Assembly: GCF_029846115.1 (NCBI RefSeq)
Contig: NZ_JARVZZ010000001.1
Location: 1,488,001-1,552,000, forward strand
Source: Serratia marcescens
GTDB taxonomy: Bacteria; Pseudomonadota; Gammaproteobacteria; Enterobacterales; Enterobacteriaceae
DNA length: 64,000 nt
Direction of reading: 5' to 3'
Every line of letters starts with the position of its first letter. Positions within the stretch are counted from its first letter, which is position 1. Positions 26,340-35,001 of the stretch are shown one piece after another. The position numbers and the translations under genes are program-made. The notes under the pieces were generated by a model. That model was not told the origin of the DNA. It worked only from the letters and a program-made list of their open reading frames with translations, and ran no database searches.

Positions 26340-26602
26340 TATTCACCAAAAATGAAACCAGTAATGCTGTCGGCGGCTGCACCGCCACCCCAACTGCCAG
26401 CTGCGCCACCCAGAGCAGCGCCTGCTATACCACAAGCTAAAATACCGGTACCAAACGTGGAGGCGCCTAAGACGATACTACAAGCCGTCATTGCTAACAT
26501 CGCACCACCTTCACCCCCCAAAATACCTGCCGCAGTACTTGCCGCAAAATGACTGTATCCCTTAACCGCGATCTTGGCGCACTCCTGTTCGCGGCCGAAG
26601 TA
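26339..26602 (-). pseudogene. C-terminal remnant of a glycine-rich, membrane-inserting effector
   Basis: An open frame of 87 codons begins right after an in-frame TGA and has no good start. It reads YFGREQECAKIAVKGYSHFA and then a long Gly/Ala hydrophobic stretch with GIAGAALGGAAGSWGGGAAA, of the glycine-zipper kind found at the end of PAAR-linked or pore-forming T6SS effectors. Only 27 bp separate it from the lipoprotein stop, so the front of the gene is missing. A short protein starting at an internal TTG (26521) cannot be excluded. Confidence 0.5.
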
Positions 26603-26629
26603 TCATCTGAAAATACAACGATGGGTAGC

Positions 26630-27082
26630 TTAATGATCGCTACGTAATAGTGTCTTTCCATTATGCTCGATGCTCAAAGTAAAGGTTCTCATGTATTTAC
26701 GCCTTTCCGTATCGTTATTCATCGAGACGCCGAGCAAGACCGAGTATTCTCCCTCAGCCCAGTTTACTTGCGGATAAGTGACGCATTGCCCGGGTTTCAG
26801 GTCAGGCAACGGAGTGACTTCTGGTGAGGTCCAGACGATATGCCATTGCTGTTGTTCCTGTCGTGAGACGATCACTCCCCGGTTTTGCAGGCTGTCGCCG
26901 CTGCGAACGCTGTTGATAGGCACGGCAAAGCAAGGTTGGTTGTCTTTTAGCGAGACATCCAACGGATGGTACCAGGGGGGAGTGGATTGACAGCCGTTCA
27001 GTAGCAGTGCGCATAGCAAAGAGAGATAAAATCGGTGTTCACCGGCCGTAAGTTTTCTGGCGTTTCCTTGAGTTGTGGCCAT
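26630..27082 (-). CDS. Periplasmic lipoprotein, T6SS-immunity-like
   Basis: The signal region RFYLSLLCALLLNGC ends in a lipobox with Cys31. The mature ~120 residues have two Cys (QPCFAVP and GQCVTYP), in a beta-rich pattern ending SIEHNGKTLLRSDH. It resembles the enterobacterial putative T6SS immunity lipoproteins, as does the unrelated-looking lipoprotein at 4073-4489. It leads a unit that continues into an effector tail and three membrane proteins. Confidence 0.62.
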   Translation of the reverse strand: MATTQGNARKLTAGEHRFYLSLLCALLLNGCQSTPPWYHPLDVSLKDNQPCFAVPINSVRSGDSLQNRGVIVSRQEQQQWHIVWTSPEVTPLPDLKPGQCVTYPQVNWAEGEYSVLLGVSMNNDTERRKYMRTFTLSIEHNGKTLLRSDH

Positions 27083-27488
27083 GGTTTTAATCCGTTAAAA
27101 CATGAAAAAAACACCATAGCGAAAGTTCAGACATGATTAACCCACTTTGTCACAATCTTTTGCGTTCGCTCACAAGATGGAAAGGCAAATGGATGCTGGG
27201 TGCAATCTATTGATTGATATGAAAAATGATTTTATTTCTTTTATATATATTCAAAAATAAAAACGCCGGGTTGCGTGCTTTATTGCCTCCCCAAATCCGC
27301 ATGTTTTCTTCTCTGGCCGATACTGATGCCGCTGTTCCCGTATCTCGTCGCATTCCATGCTCAAGCCGCAAGGCAATCATCACTGTTTTTTCGAGCAGCC
27401 AGGCAAAACGCCAATGGCGGTCTGGAGAAAATTATATATTCCGGTCTATCGTCTTGTCATAGATTGTACTCTATAATCAGGCGATGCC
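27083..27488 (+). promoter_or_regulatory. AT-rich intergenic region with the antitoxin promoter
   Basis: No gene-length frame with a start site was found. The right end has a perfect TATAAT -10 box (27472-27477) overlapped by GATTGTA-CTC-TATAATC (27462-27478), an imperfect inverted repeat that could be the antitoxin operator. The rest is AT-rich, possibly scarred DNA left by deletions. Confidence 0.5.
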
Positions 27489-27536
27489 ATGTGGACGGTA
27501 ATGACAACGAAAGAGTTTGCAAGGAGTAACCCATGA
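27489..27536 (+). pseudogene. Stub of a RelE/HigB-type toxin
   Basis: MWTVMTTKEFARSNP followed by a stop. The opening MWTVxTT is the usual start of one HigB-like toxin group, whose gene lies directly upstream of its XRE antitoxin. Here only 15 codons remain, and the stop overlaps the antitoxin ATG as ATGA. It is either a deletion scar or a coupling leader peptide. Confidence 0.45.
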
Positions 27537-27832
27537 GCACCTTAAAGCAACTGCTGGCCTCCCGCACCCCGGAGAGCCGCCGGCGCATCGAGGAAATGGC
27601 CGAAGAGATGCTGTTTGAAGCGCACCTGCACCAGCTGCGGGAAGCGCTGAATATTTCCCAACAGGAACTGGCGAAAACGCTGGGCATTTCCCAGCCTTCT
27701 GTCGCGGCCATCGAAGGGCGCGGCAATGAGCTGAAGATTTCGACCCTGAAACGCTACGTGGAAGCGATGGGCGGCACGCTGCGCCTGGACGTTGAGCTGC
27801 CGGGCGGCAAGCACGTCGGGTTTACGGTTTAA
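27533..27832 (+). CDS. XRE-family antitoxin (HigA-like), apparently orphaned
   Basis: A 99-residue protein with a Cro/C1-type HTH: LREALNISQQELAKTLGISQ, PSVAAIEGRG, LKRYVEAMGGTLRLDVELP. The ending is typical of antitoxins that bind HigB/RelE toxins. AAGGAG lies at good spacing. No full toxin gene is next to it, only the stub at 27489-27536. It probably still represses its own promoter through the inverted repeat over the -10 box. Its end overlaps the convergent LysR gene by 11 bp. Confidence 0.82.
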   Translation: MSTLKQLLASRTPESRRRIEEMAEEMLFEAHLHQLREALNISQQELAKTLGISQPSVAAIEGRGNELKISTLKRYVEAMGGTLRLDVELPGGKHVGFTV

Positions 27833-28739
27833 GTGCAGGCTGTGCGCCACTCCCCGCCATTTCCCGTTCGATCACCGTCGCCAGCGCCTGCGCGGCGGAT
27901 GAGAGTTGGTGCTGCGCCAGGCGGATCAGGCCCACGCGCCGTTCGATGATCGGGCCGATCAGCGGCACGCAGACCGCCCCCAGCTCATCCATCTGTTTCT
28001 CGCACAGCGCCGGCACCGCGCTTGCGCCGAGGCCGTTGGCCACCATGCGCCCGACCGTCACCAGCTGGTGACTTTCAAACGCCACCTCCAGCGTTCGCCC
28101 GCTGCGGGCCAGCTCCTGCTCCAGCAGCAGCCGCACCGCCGATGGCCGCTGCAGGGTGATGAAATCCAGCGTCAGCAGCTCTTTCCAGCTTACCTGCGCC
28201 TTGCGCGCCAGCGCCGAATCCTTCGGCACCACCGCCAGAAAGCGATCGCGGCACAGCGGGGTGAAGTGCAGGGTGTCGCTCGGCTCCGGTTCAAAGGCGA
28301 TGCCCATCTCCACCCGCCCTTCGCGGATCATTTCAAACACCTGCTCGTTGATGACGTCGTGCACCGCCACGTTGATGCCGGCGTAGCGATCGCGAAACGC
28401 CTTGAGGATCGGCGGCAGCGGGTTGCCGGCGAACGACGGCATGGCGGCGATCGCCACCTTGCCCATCTGCAGGGTGAAGCGCTGGCGCATCGCCTCTTCC
28501 GCGTTGTCCCAATCCGCCAGCAGCTGGCGCGCCATCGGGAAGAAGGTTTCCCCCTCCGGCGTCAGCGTCACCCGGCGGGTGGTGCGCAGCAGCAGCGGCC
28601 CGCCCAGTGCGTCTTCCAGCCCACGGATCGCCAGGCTGAGCGCCGGCTGAGAAATATTCAGCCGCTCGCTGGCCTGGGCGAAGTTCAGAGTGTGAGCTAC
28701 CGCTAAAAACGCACGTAACTGTTTGATGCTCATTTTCAT
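27822..28739 (-). CDS. LysR-family regulator of the ketone-body operon
   Basis: A 305-residue LysR protein with HTH LAVAHTLNFAQASERLNISQ, PALSLAIRGLEDALGG and a C-terminal effector domain (VAIAAMPSFAGNPLPPILKAF). It diverges from scoA across a 168-bp gap rich in GTTAA repeats, so it is the likely regulator of the 3-hydroxybutyrate/acetoacetate genes. The start may be six bases further in (a second ATG at 28733). Confidence 0.85.
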   Translation of the reverse strand: MKMSIKQLRAFLAVAHTLNFAQASERLNISQPALSLAIRGLEDALGGPLLLRTTRRVTLTPEGETFFPMARQLLADWDNAEEAMRQRFTLQMGKVAIAAMPSFAGNPLPPILKAFRDRYAGINVAVHDVINEQVFEMIREGRVEMGIAFEPEPSDTLHFTPLCRDRFLAVVPKDSALARKAQVSWKELLTLDFITLQRPSAVRLLLEQELARSGRTLEVAFESHQLVTVGRMVANGLGASAVPALCEKQMDELGAVCVPLIGPIIERRVGLIRLAQHQLSSAAQALATVIEREMAGSGAQPALKP

Positions 28740-28749
28740 TTTGGCTGGC

Positions 28750-28788
28750 GTTAACTCTTTGTTAATTGTCGGTTAACGACTGATTAAT
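28750..28788. promoter_or_regulatory. Repeated GTTAA boxes between LysR and scoA
   Basis: GTTAAC (28750), GTTAAT (28761), GGTTAAC (28771) and GATTAAT (28782) are spaced at 10-11 bp, i.e. one helical turn, in the divergent promoter region. This spacing fits a LysR-type tetramer site; binding is inference. Confidence 0.5.
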
Positions 28789-28907
28789 AAAAATTCTAAA
28801 TGAATGCGGCATAAAAACAAAATTAACAAATCATTTTTGTGACCTGAAGATGCCCTCACGCAAGCCAGGGCATTTCGCCCTGCGCCGCAACATGCAGGGG
28901 CAACGAT

Positions 28908-29606
28908 ATGGCAGGGCTCGACAAACGCGTCGGCAGCTACCAGGAAGCGCTGGCAGGCCTGACGGACAACATGACGGTGCTGGCGGGCGGCTTTGGCCTG
29001 TGCGGCATCCCGGAAAACCTGATCGAAGAGATCCGCCGGCGCGGCGTGCGCGGGTTGACGGTGGTCTCCAACAACTGCGGCGTCGACGGATTCGGCCTCG
29101 GGCGGCTGCTGGAAACCCAGCAGATCCGCAAGGTGGTGGGATCTTACGTCGGCGAAAACGCGCTGTTCGAGCAGCAGGCGCTCAGCGGCGAACTGGAGGT
29201 GGATCTCACGCCGCAGGGCACGTTGGCGGAGAAGATCCGCGCCGGCGGCGCCGGTATCCCGGCGTTCTTCACCGCCACCGGTTACGGCACGCCGATCGCC
29301 GAAGGCAAAGAGGTGCGCGAGTTCAACGGCCGCCCTTACATCATGGAAACCGCCATCACCGGCGATTTCGCCATCGTTAAAGGCTGGAAGGCCGATCACT
29401 TCGGCAACGTCATCTACCGCCACACCGCACAGAACTTCAATCCGCTGATGGCGACCGCCGGGCGCATCACGGTGGTGGAAGTGGAAGAGATCGTCGCGCC
29501 GGGCGAGCTGGATCCGGCGGCGATCCACACCCCCGGCATCTACGTCGATCGGCTGATCCAGGGCACCTTCGAGAAGCGTATCGAACAACGCACCCTGCGG
29601 GCATAA
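28908..29606 (+). CDS. scoA: Succinyl-CoA:3-ketoacid CoA-transferase subunit A
   Basis: A 232-residue alpha subunit that moves CoA from succinyl-CoA to acetoacetate (EC 2.8.3.5). Motifs: [64 protein letters not shown] and the ending [12 protein letters not shown]. It is closer to ScoA-type enzymes than to E. coli AtoD. It starts 12 bp before scoB and heads the operon. Confidence 0.92.
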   Translation: MAGLDKRVGSYQEALAGLTDNMTVLAGGFGLCGIPENLIEEIRRRGVRGLTVVSNNCGVDGFGLGRLLETQQIRKVVGSYVGENALFEQQALSGELEVDLTPQGTLAEKIRAGGAGIPAFFTATGYGTPIAEGKEVREFNGRPYIMETAITGDFAIVKGWKADHFGNVIYRHTAQNFNPLMATAGRITVVEVEEIVAPGELDPAAIHTPGIYVDRLIQGTFEKRIEQRTLRA

Positions 29607-29617
29607 GGAGAATTTGC

Positions 29618-30271
29618 ATGCTTACCCGTGAACAAATGGCGCAGCGCGTGGCGCAAGAGCTGCGGGACGGTTACTACGTCAACCTGGGCATCGGCATCCC
29701 GACGCTGGTGGCCAACTACGTGCCGGCGGGCATGGACGTGATGCTGCAGTCGGAAAACGGCCTGCTGGGGATGGGCGAGTTCCCGACCGAGCAGCAGCTG
29801 GACGCAGACATGATCAACGCCGGCAAGCAGACGGTCACCGCACGCCTCGGCGCGTCGATCTTCGATTCGGCGCAGTCGTTCGCCATGATCCGCGGCGGCC
29901 ACGTCGATCTGACCGTGCTGGGGGCGTTTGAAGTGGACGTCGAGGGCAACATCGCCTCGTGGATGATCCCCGGCAAGATGGTCAAGGGCATGGGCGGTGC
30001 GATGGATCTGGTGGCGGGGGCGGAGAACATCATCGTGGTGATGACCCACGCCGCGAAAGGCGGCGAGTCCAAGCTGCTGCCGCGCTGCACGCTGCCGCTG
30101 ACCGGCGCCAACTGCATCCGCAAGGTATTGACCGATCTGGCCTATCTGGAAATTGAAGACGGCGCCTTCGTGCTGCGCGAACGCGCGCCGGGCGTCAGCG
30201 TGGCGGAGATTGTCGCCAAAACCGCCGGCCGGCTGATCGTGCCGGAGCAAGTGCCGGAAATGCGTTTCTGA
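29618..30271 (+). CDS. scoB: Succinyl-CoA:3-ketoacid CoA-transferase subunit B
   Basis: The 217-residue beta subunit carries the catalytic Glu46 in [10 protein letters not shown], which forms the glutamyl-CoA thioester. [29 protein letters not shown] and [14 protein letters not shown] are typical of the family. AAGGAG precedes the ATG. It works as a heteromer with the preceding scoA product. Confidence 0.93.
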   Translation: MLTREQMAQRVAQELRDGYYVNLGIGIPTLVANYVPAGMDVMLQSENGLLGMGEFPTEQQLDADMINAGKQTVTARLGASIFDSAQSFAMIRGGHVDLTVLGAFEVDVEGNIASWMIPGKMVKGMGGAMDLVAGAENIIVVMTHAAKGGESKLLPRCTLPLTGANCIRKVLTDLAYLEIEDGAFVLRERAPGVSVAEIVAKTAGRLIVPEQVPEMRF

Positions 30272-30285
30272 ATCGGGAGGTGAAT

Positions 30286-31470
30286 GTGCAACAACGTGAA
30301 GTGGTGATCGTGGCGGCAACGCGCACGCCGGTCGGCAGTTTTCACGGCGCGCTGGCGCCGTTGACGGCGGTGGAACTGGGCACGGCGGCGGTGCAAGGGC
30401 TGCTGGCGCAAAGCGGGGTGGCGCCGCAGCAGATCGATGAAGTGATCCTCGGCCAGGTGCTGACCGCCGGCTGCGGGCAGAACCCGGCGCGCCAGACCGC
30501 GCTGAATGCCGGGCTGCCCGTTACAACGCCGGCGCTGACCATCAACAAGGTGTGCGGCTCTGGTTTGAAGGCGGTGCATCTGGCGGTGCAGGCGATCCGC
30601 AGCGGTGACGCCGAGGCGGTGATCGCCGGCGGCCAGGAGAGCATGAGCCAGTCGCCTTACCTGATGGCCGGTGCGCGCGCCGGTCTGCGCCTCGGCCACG
30701 CGCAGATGGTGGACAGCGTGATCCACGATGGCCTGTGGGACGCGTTCAACGACTACCACATGGGCATCACCGCCGAGAACCTGGCGGAGAAATACGCCAT
30801 CAGCCGCGCCGAACAGGACAGCTTTGCGCTGCGCTCGCAGCAGAAGGCGCAGGCGGCGCAGCAGGCCGGGCGTTTCGCGCAGGAGATCACGCCGGTGACG
30901 GTGCCGAAGCCGAAGGGCGAAGCGTTGCTTGTTAAGCACGACGAACAGCCGCGCGACACCAGCCTGGAGGCGCTGGCGCGGCTGCGCCCGGCGTTTCGCA
31001 AGGAGGGTACGGTAACCGCCGGCAACGCCTCATCGCTCAACGACGGCGCCGCCGTGGTGCTGCTGATGAGCGCGGAAAAAGCCACCGCGCTGCGCTTGCC
31101 GGTGTTGGCGCGCATCGCCGGTTACGCCTCGTCGGGCGTCGATCCGGCGATCATGGGCATCGGCCCGGTGCCGGCCGCGCGCCGCTGCCTGGAAAAGGCC
31201 GGCTGGCGGCTGGACGAGGTCGATCTGATCGAGGCCAACGAAGCCTTCGCTGCGCAGGCGCTGGCGGTGGGCAAAGAACTGGGCTGGGAGGCGGAGCGGG
31301 TCAACGTCAACGGCGGAGCGATCGCGCTGGGGCATCCGATCGGCGCGTCCGGCTGTCGCATCTTGGTGTCGCTGCTGTACGAAATGCAGCGCCGCGGGGT
31401 GAACAAGGGGCTGGCGATGCTGTGCATCGGCGGCGGGCAGGGCGTGGCGCTGGCGGTAGAGCGCCCGTAA
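30286..31470 (+). CDS. Acetyl-CoA C-acetyltransferase (thiolase)
   Basis: I chose the GTG at 30286, with GGGAGG five bases ahead; the GTG at 30280 would overlap that site. The 394-residue thiolase has the acyl-accepting Cys in [11 protein letters not shown], the GHPIGASG loop with the catalytic His, and the proton-transfer Cys in MLCIGGGQG. It cleaves acetoacetyl-CoA to two acetyl-CoA, completing acetoacetate catabolism begun by ScoAB. The class is AtoB/PhaA-like biosynthetic-type thiolase II; context makes it catabolic here. Confidence 0.9.
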   Translation: MQQREVVIVAATRTPVGSFHGALAPLTAVELGTAAVQGLLAQSGVAPQQIDEVILGQVLTAGCGQNPARQTALNAGLPVTTPALTINKVCGSGLKAVHLAVQAIRSGDAEAVIAGGQESMSQSPYLMAGARAGLRLGHAQMVDSVIHDGLWDAFNDYHMGITAENLAEKYAISRAEQDSFALRSQQKAQAAQQAGRFAQEITPVTVPKPKGEALLVKHDEQPRDTSLEALARLRPAFRKEGTVTAGNASSLNDGAAVVLLMSAEKATALRLPVLARIAGYASSGVDPAIMGIGPVPAARRCLEKAGWRLDEVDLIEANEAFAAQALAVGKELGWEAERVNVNGGAIALGHPIGASGCRILVSLLYEMQRRGVNKGLAMLCIGGGQGVALAVERP

Positions 31471-31488
31471 ACAACCGAGGAGGGCACG

Positions 31489-32412
31489 ATGCAGTCATCT
31501 GACTATGCGGTACTGGGCGCCGGATTGATGGGGGTGGGCATCGCCACCCACTTTATTCGCCACGGCCATGAGGTGCTGCTGTATGACCCGGATCCGCAGC
31601 GCCGGGTGGAGGCGCCGGCGGTGGCGAGCGGCATTCTGGCCGAGCTGAGCGACGTTGGGCAGTTTGATAACGATGAGCGCGACGCGGCGCTGGCGCGCCT
31701 GCGCGTGACCGGCGAGCTGAACGACGTGGCGCGCGCCCGGCTGCTTATCGAGGCGATCCCGGAACGGCTCGAGCTGAAGCACGCGCTGTATGAGCAGTTG
31801 GAAGGGCTGATCGCCGACGACGCGGTGATTGCCAGCAACACCAGCGGCCTGCCGCCGGACGAGCTGGCGGCGCGCATGACCCACCCGCAGCGCCTGCTGA
31901 TTGCCCACTTCTGGCACCCGCCGCACCTGATCCCGCTGGTGGAGATCGTGCCCGGCCGCGCCACCGATCCGCGCCATCTGGCGGCGGTGCAGGCGCTGCT
32001 CGGCGGGATGGCGCTGGAGGCGGTGCTGCTGGAGCGCGCCGCGCCGGGGTTTGTCGGCAACCGGCTGCAGTTTGCGGTGCTGCGCGAGGCGCTGCACATC
32101 GTCCACAGCGGCATCGCCAGCGCCGAGGTGGTGGATCAGGTGATGCGCGCCTCGCTGGGCCGGCGCTACGCCATGGTCGGCCCGCTGGAGGCCGCCGACA
32201 TGACCGGGCTGCCGACGGTGGCGGACATCGTCCGCCACCTGTTCCCGGAACTGGCGACCGGCGACGAGATGATGGCGCTGGTGGAACAGCGGCTGCAGCG
32301 CGGCGATACCGGCCAGCGCAGCGGCCGGGGATTTTATCTTTGGGATGACGCACGCAGGGAACGCATTCAACGGCGACGGGCGCATCAGCTGCGCTTTGCG
32401 CTGAAACCGTAA
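31489..32412 (+). CDS. 3-hydroxyacyl-CoA dehydrogenase family protein
   Basis: 307 residues with the NAD-binding GAGLMGVGIATHFIRHGHEV, IEAIPERLELKHALYEQLEG, SNTSGLPPDELAARM and the catalytic-domain block PGFVGNRLQFAVLREAL. This is the stand-alone HAD fold also used by 3-hydroxybutyryl-CoA dehydrogenase, L-carnitine dehydrogenase and related enzymes. It lies 18 bp after the thiolase with GAGGAGG upstream. It could oxidise a 3-hydroxyacyl-CoA or a free hydroxy-acid; the partner BDH later in the operon covers free 3-hydroxybutyrate. Confidence 0.8.
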   Translation: MQSSDYAVLGAGLMGVGIATHFIRHGHEVLLYDPDPQRRVEAPAVASGILAELSDVGQFDNDERDAALARLRVTGELNDVARARLLIEAIPERLELKHALYEQLEGLIADDAVIASNTSGLPPDELAARMTHPQRLLIAHFWHPPHLIPLVEIVPGRATDPRHLAAVQALLGGMALEAVLLERAAPGFVGNRLQFAVLREALHIVHSGIASAEVVDQVMRASLGRRYAMVGPLEAADMTGLPTVADIVRHLFPELATGDEMMALVEQRLQRGDTGQRSGRGFYLWDDARRERIQRRRAHQLRFALKP

Positions 32413-32457
32413 TTTCGCACTCCGTACCTGACAATAACAACGATACTGAGGTGACCG

Positions 32458-33849
32458 ATGAGCGTTTTGATTGCCCTGGCAGCACTGGGATTACTGATGC
32501 TGGCCGCCTACCGCGGCTACAGCGTGATTTTGTTCGCCCCGATCGCCGCGCTGGGCGCGGTGCTGTTGACCGATCCCGGCGCGGTGGCGCCGACCTTCAC
32601 CGGGCTGTTTATGGAGAAGATGGTCGGCTTCGTGAAGCTCTACTTCCCGGTGTTCCTGCTGGGGGCGGTGTTCGGCAAGCTGATCGAGCTGTCCGGCTTT
32701 TCCCGTTCGATCGTCGCGGCGGCGATCCGCATTCTCGGCCGGCGTCACGCCATTCCGGTGATCGTGCTGGTGTGCGCGCTGCTGACCTACGGCGGGGTGT
32801 CGCTGTTCGTGGTGGCGTTCGCGGTCTATCCGTTTGCCGCCGAGCTGTTCCGCCAGAGCGGTATCCCCAAGCGGCTGATCCCGGCCACCGTGGCGCTCGG
32901 CGCCTTCTCCTTCACCATGGACGCCTTGCCGGGCACGCCGCAGATCCAAAACATCATCCCGACCAGCTTCTTCGGCACCAATGCCTGGGCCGCGCCCTGG
33001 CTGGGGCTGATCGGCTCGCTGTTCATCATCGCGGTCGGTCTGCTGTATCTTGAACGCCAGCGGCGCAAGGCGCAGCTGAAGGGAGAGGGATACGGCACCG
33101 ATCTGCTGAACGAGCCGGAAACCCCGGACGACATCAACCTGCCGAACCCGCTGATCGCCATCCTGCCGTTGATTTTGGTCGGGGTATTCAACCTTGGCTT
33201 CACCCATTGGATCCCGCAGTGGTACGGCGCCAGCCATGAGCTGACGCTGCCGGGGCTGGCCAAGCCGATCGCCACCGACGTGGCGAAGATCACCGCCATC
33301 TGGGCGGTGGAAGCGGCGCTGGTGTCGGGTATTCTGCTGGTGGTGGTGTTCGGCTTTCGCAATATTCGCGGCCGGCTGGCGGAAGGCAGCAAGACGGCGG
33401 TCGGCGGCGCGATCCTGGCGGCGATGAACACCGCCTCCGAATACGGCTTCGGCGCGGTGATCGCCGCGCTGCCGGGCTTTTTGGTGCTGTCGCAGGCGCT
33501 GTCGGCGATCCCCAATCCGCTGCTGAACGAAGCGATCAGCGTCACCCTGTTGGCCGGCATCACCGGATCGGCCTCCGGCGGCATGAGCATCGCGCTGGCG
33601 GCGATGTCCGACAGCTTTATCGCCGCCGCCCATGCGGCACAGATTCCGCTGGAGGTGCTGCACCGGGTGGCCTCGATGGCCAGCGGCGGCATGGACACCT
33701 TGCCGCACAACGGCGCGGTGATCACCCTGCTGGCGATCACCGGCCTCAGCCACCGGCAGGCCTATGGCGGCATCTTCGCCATCACCCTGATCAAGAGCGC
33801 CGCGGTGCTGTTCGTGATCGGCGTGTTCTACCTGACCGGCATTGTTTAA
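32458..33849 (+). CDS. GntP-family permease, probable 3-hydroxybutyrate/acetoacetate importer
   Basis: A 463-residue inner-membrane carrier with about 12 hydrophobic segments. FPVFLLGAVFGKLIELSGFS, LTYGGVSLFVVAFAVYPFA, DALPGTPQIQNIIPTSFFG and SASGGMSIALAAM followed by GGMDTLPHNGAVITLL are GntP-family features. Position between acyl-CoA enzymes and 3-hydroxybutyrate dehydrogenase makes short hydroxy- or keto-acids the likely cargo. RBS TGAGG is in place. Confidence 0.85.
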   Translation: MSVLIALAALGLLMLAAYRGYSVILFAPIAALGAVLLTDPGAVAPTFTGLFMEKMVGFVKLYFPVFLLGAVFGKLIELSGFSRSIVAAAIRILGRRHAIPVIVLVCALLTYGGVSLFVVAFAVYPFAAELFRQSGIPKRLIPATVALGAFSFTMDALPGTPQIQNIIPTSFFGTNAWAAPWLGLIGSLFIIAVGLLYLERQRRKAQLKGEGYGTDLLNEPETPDDINLPNPLIAILPLILVGVFNLGFTHWIPQWYGASHELTLPGLAKPIATDVAKITAIWAVEAALVSGILLVVVFGFRNIRGRLAEGSKTAVGGAILAAMNTASEYGFGAVIAALPGFLVLSQALSAIPNPLLNEAISVTLLAGITGSASGGMSIALAAMSDSFIAAAHAAQIPLEVLHRVASMASGGMDTLPHNGAVITLLAITGLSHRQAYGGIFAITLIKSAAVLFVIGVFYLTGIV

Positions 33850-33861
33850 AGGAGCGATACC

Positions 33862-34632
33862 ATGAGTGTACAAGGCAAAACCGCGCTGGTGACCGGCTCG
33901 ACCAGCGGCATCGGCCTCGGGATAGCGTCCGTGTTGGCCGCCGCCGGCGCGCGCGTGATCCTCAACGGCTTCGGCGACGTGGAGCAGGCGCAAGCGCAGG
34001 TCGCGCGGCTGGGCGCCGCGCCGGGGTATCACGGCGCCGATCTCGGCGATGCGGCCCAGATAGCGGACATGATGCAGTATGCCGAACGCGAGTTCGGCGG
34101 CGTGGACATTCTGGTGAACAACGCCGGCATTCAGCACGTGGCGCCGCTGGATCAGTTCCCGGTGGAGAAATGGAACGCCATCCTCGCCATCAACCTGTCG
34201 GCGGTGTTCCACACCTGCCGATTGGCGCTGCCGGGGATGCGCGAGCGCAACTGGGGGCGCATCATCAACGTGGCGTCGGTGCACGGGCTGGTGGCGTCGA
34301 AAGACAAGTCGGCCTATGTGGCGGCCAAGCACGGCGTGGTGGGGCTGACCAAGACGCTGGCGCTGGAGACTGCACGCACGCCCGTCACCTGCAACGCCAT
34401 CTGCCCCGGCTGGGTGCTGACGCCGCTGGTGCAGCAGCAGATCGACAAACGCATTGCCGCCGGGACCGATCCGCAGCGGGCGCGCGATGAGCTGTTGGCG
34501 GAGAAGCAGCCTTCGCAAGCGTTCGTCACGCCAGAGCAGCTCGGCGAGCTGGCGCTGTTCCTGTGCAGCGATGCGGCGGCGCAGGTGCGCGGTGCCGCCT
34601 GGAACATGGACGGCGGTTGGCTGGCGCAGTAG
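33862..34632 (+). CDS. 3-hydroxybutyrate dehydrogenase (SDR)
   Basis: A 256-residue short-chain dehydrogenase: cofactor loop TGSTSGIGLGIA, NNAGIQHVAPLDQFP, catalytic Ser in INVASVHGLVAS and YVAAK, then CNAICPGWVLTPLV and QPSQAFVTPEQLG, which are strong signatures of D-3-hydroxybutyrate dehydrogenase (BdhA/HbdH). It oxidises 3-hydroxybutyrate to acetoacetate with NAD+, feeding ScoAB. It ends the operon 12 bp before a strong terminator. Confidence 0.92.
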   Translation: MSVQGKTALVTGSTSGIGLGIASVLAAAGARVILNGFGDVEQAQAQVARLGAAPGYHGADLGDAAQIADMMQYAEREFGGVDILVNNAGIQHVAPLDQFPVEKWNAILAINLSAVFHTCRLALPGMRERNWGRIINVASVHGLVASKDKSAYVAAKHGVVGLTKTLALETARTPVTCNAICPGWVLTPLVQQQIDKRIAAGTDPQRARDELLAEKQPSQAFVTPEQLGELALFLCSDAAAQVRGAAWNMDGGWLAQ

Positions 34633-34644
34633 TGAATTCTCTCT

Positions 34645-34670
34645 CGGAGCGCGCAACGCGCTCCGTCGTT
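34645..34670 (+). terminator. Terminator of the sco-bdh operon
   Basis: CGGAGCGCG-CAA-CGCGCTCCG is a perfect 9-bp stem with a 3-base loop, followed by TCGTT and then ATTT, 12 bp after the stop. Confidence 0.75.
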
Positions 34671-35001
34671 ATTTCCCCTCATCAGTTAATTCCCCTGCGT
34701 GACGGTTTACCTGCGGCAATAATATTTATTTGTTATTTGCTATTTTTATTCCCGGATAATCACGCCGGTTTATTTTGGGTGAAACGTGCGGATTGGTTTA
34801 TTTCGTGCTGCGGCTATTACATTATTTTTCTCCGCGTTACAGATGAACACGTTTTTGCTGAAATTAAATCCAACCTGAAATAATGACAGGTTATGGCGTG
34901 AATTTTTATATCTTGCGTGCGCTGTTCACATCGGGTAATTATTTCTGCGTGGCTTAAGACCACCGTGTTTATAACAATAATTTTTTCGGGCAGGGGTAAT
35001 A
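34671..35001 (+). promoter_or_regulatory. AT-rich promoter region of the porin gene
   Basis: About 330 bp between the sco-bdh terminator and the porin start. It is AT-rich with several TAATATT-like boxes and no convincing ORF. CAGGGG lies just before the porin ATG. No regulator site could be assigned. Confidence 0.45.

Noticed and set aside
32491..34656. Very long minus-strand open frame (about 720 codons) opposite the GntP and 3-hydroxybutyrate dehydrogenase genes
   Set aside because: It is antisense to two clear family members; long empty frames opposite genes are expected at this GC, and its product is low-complexity Arg/Gln/His-rich.
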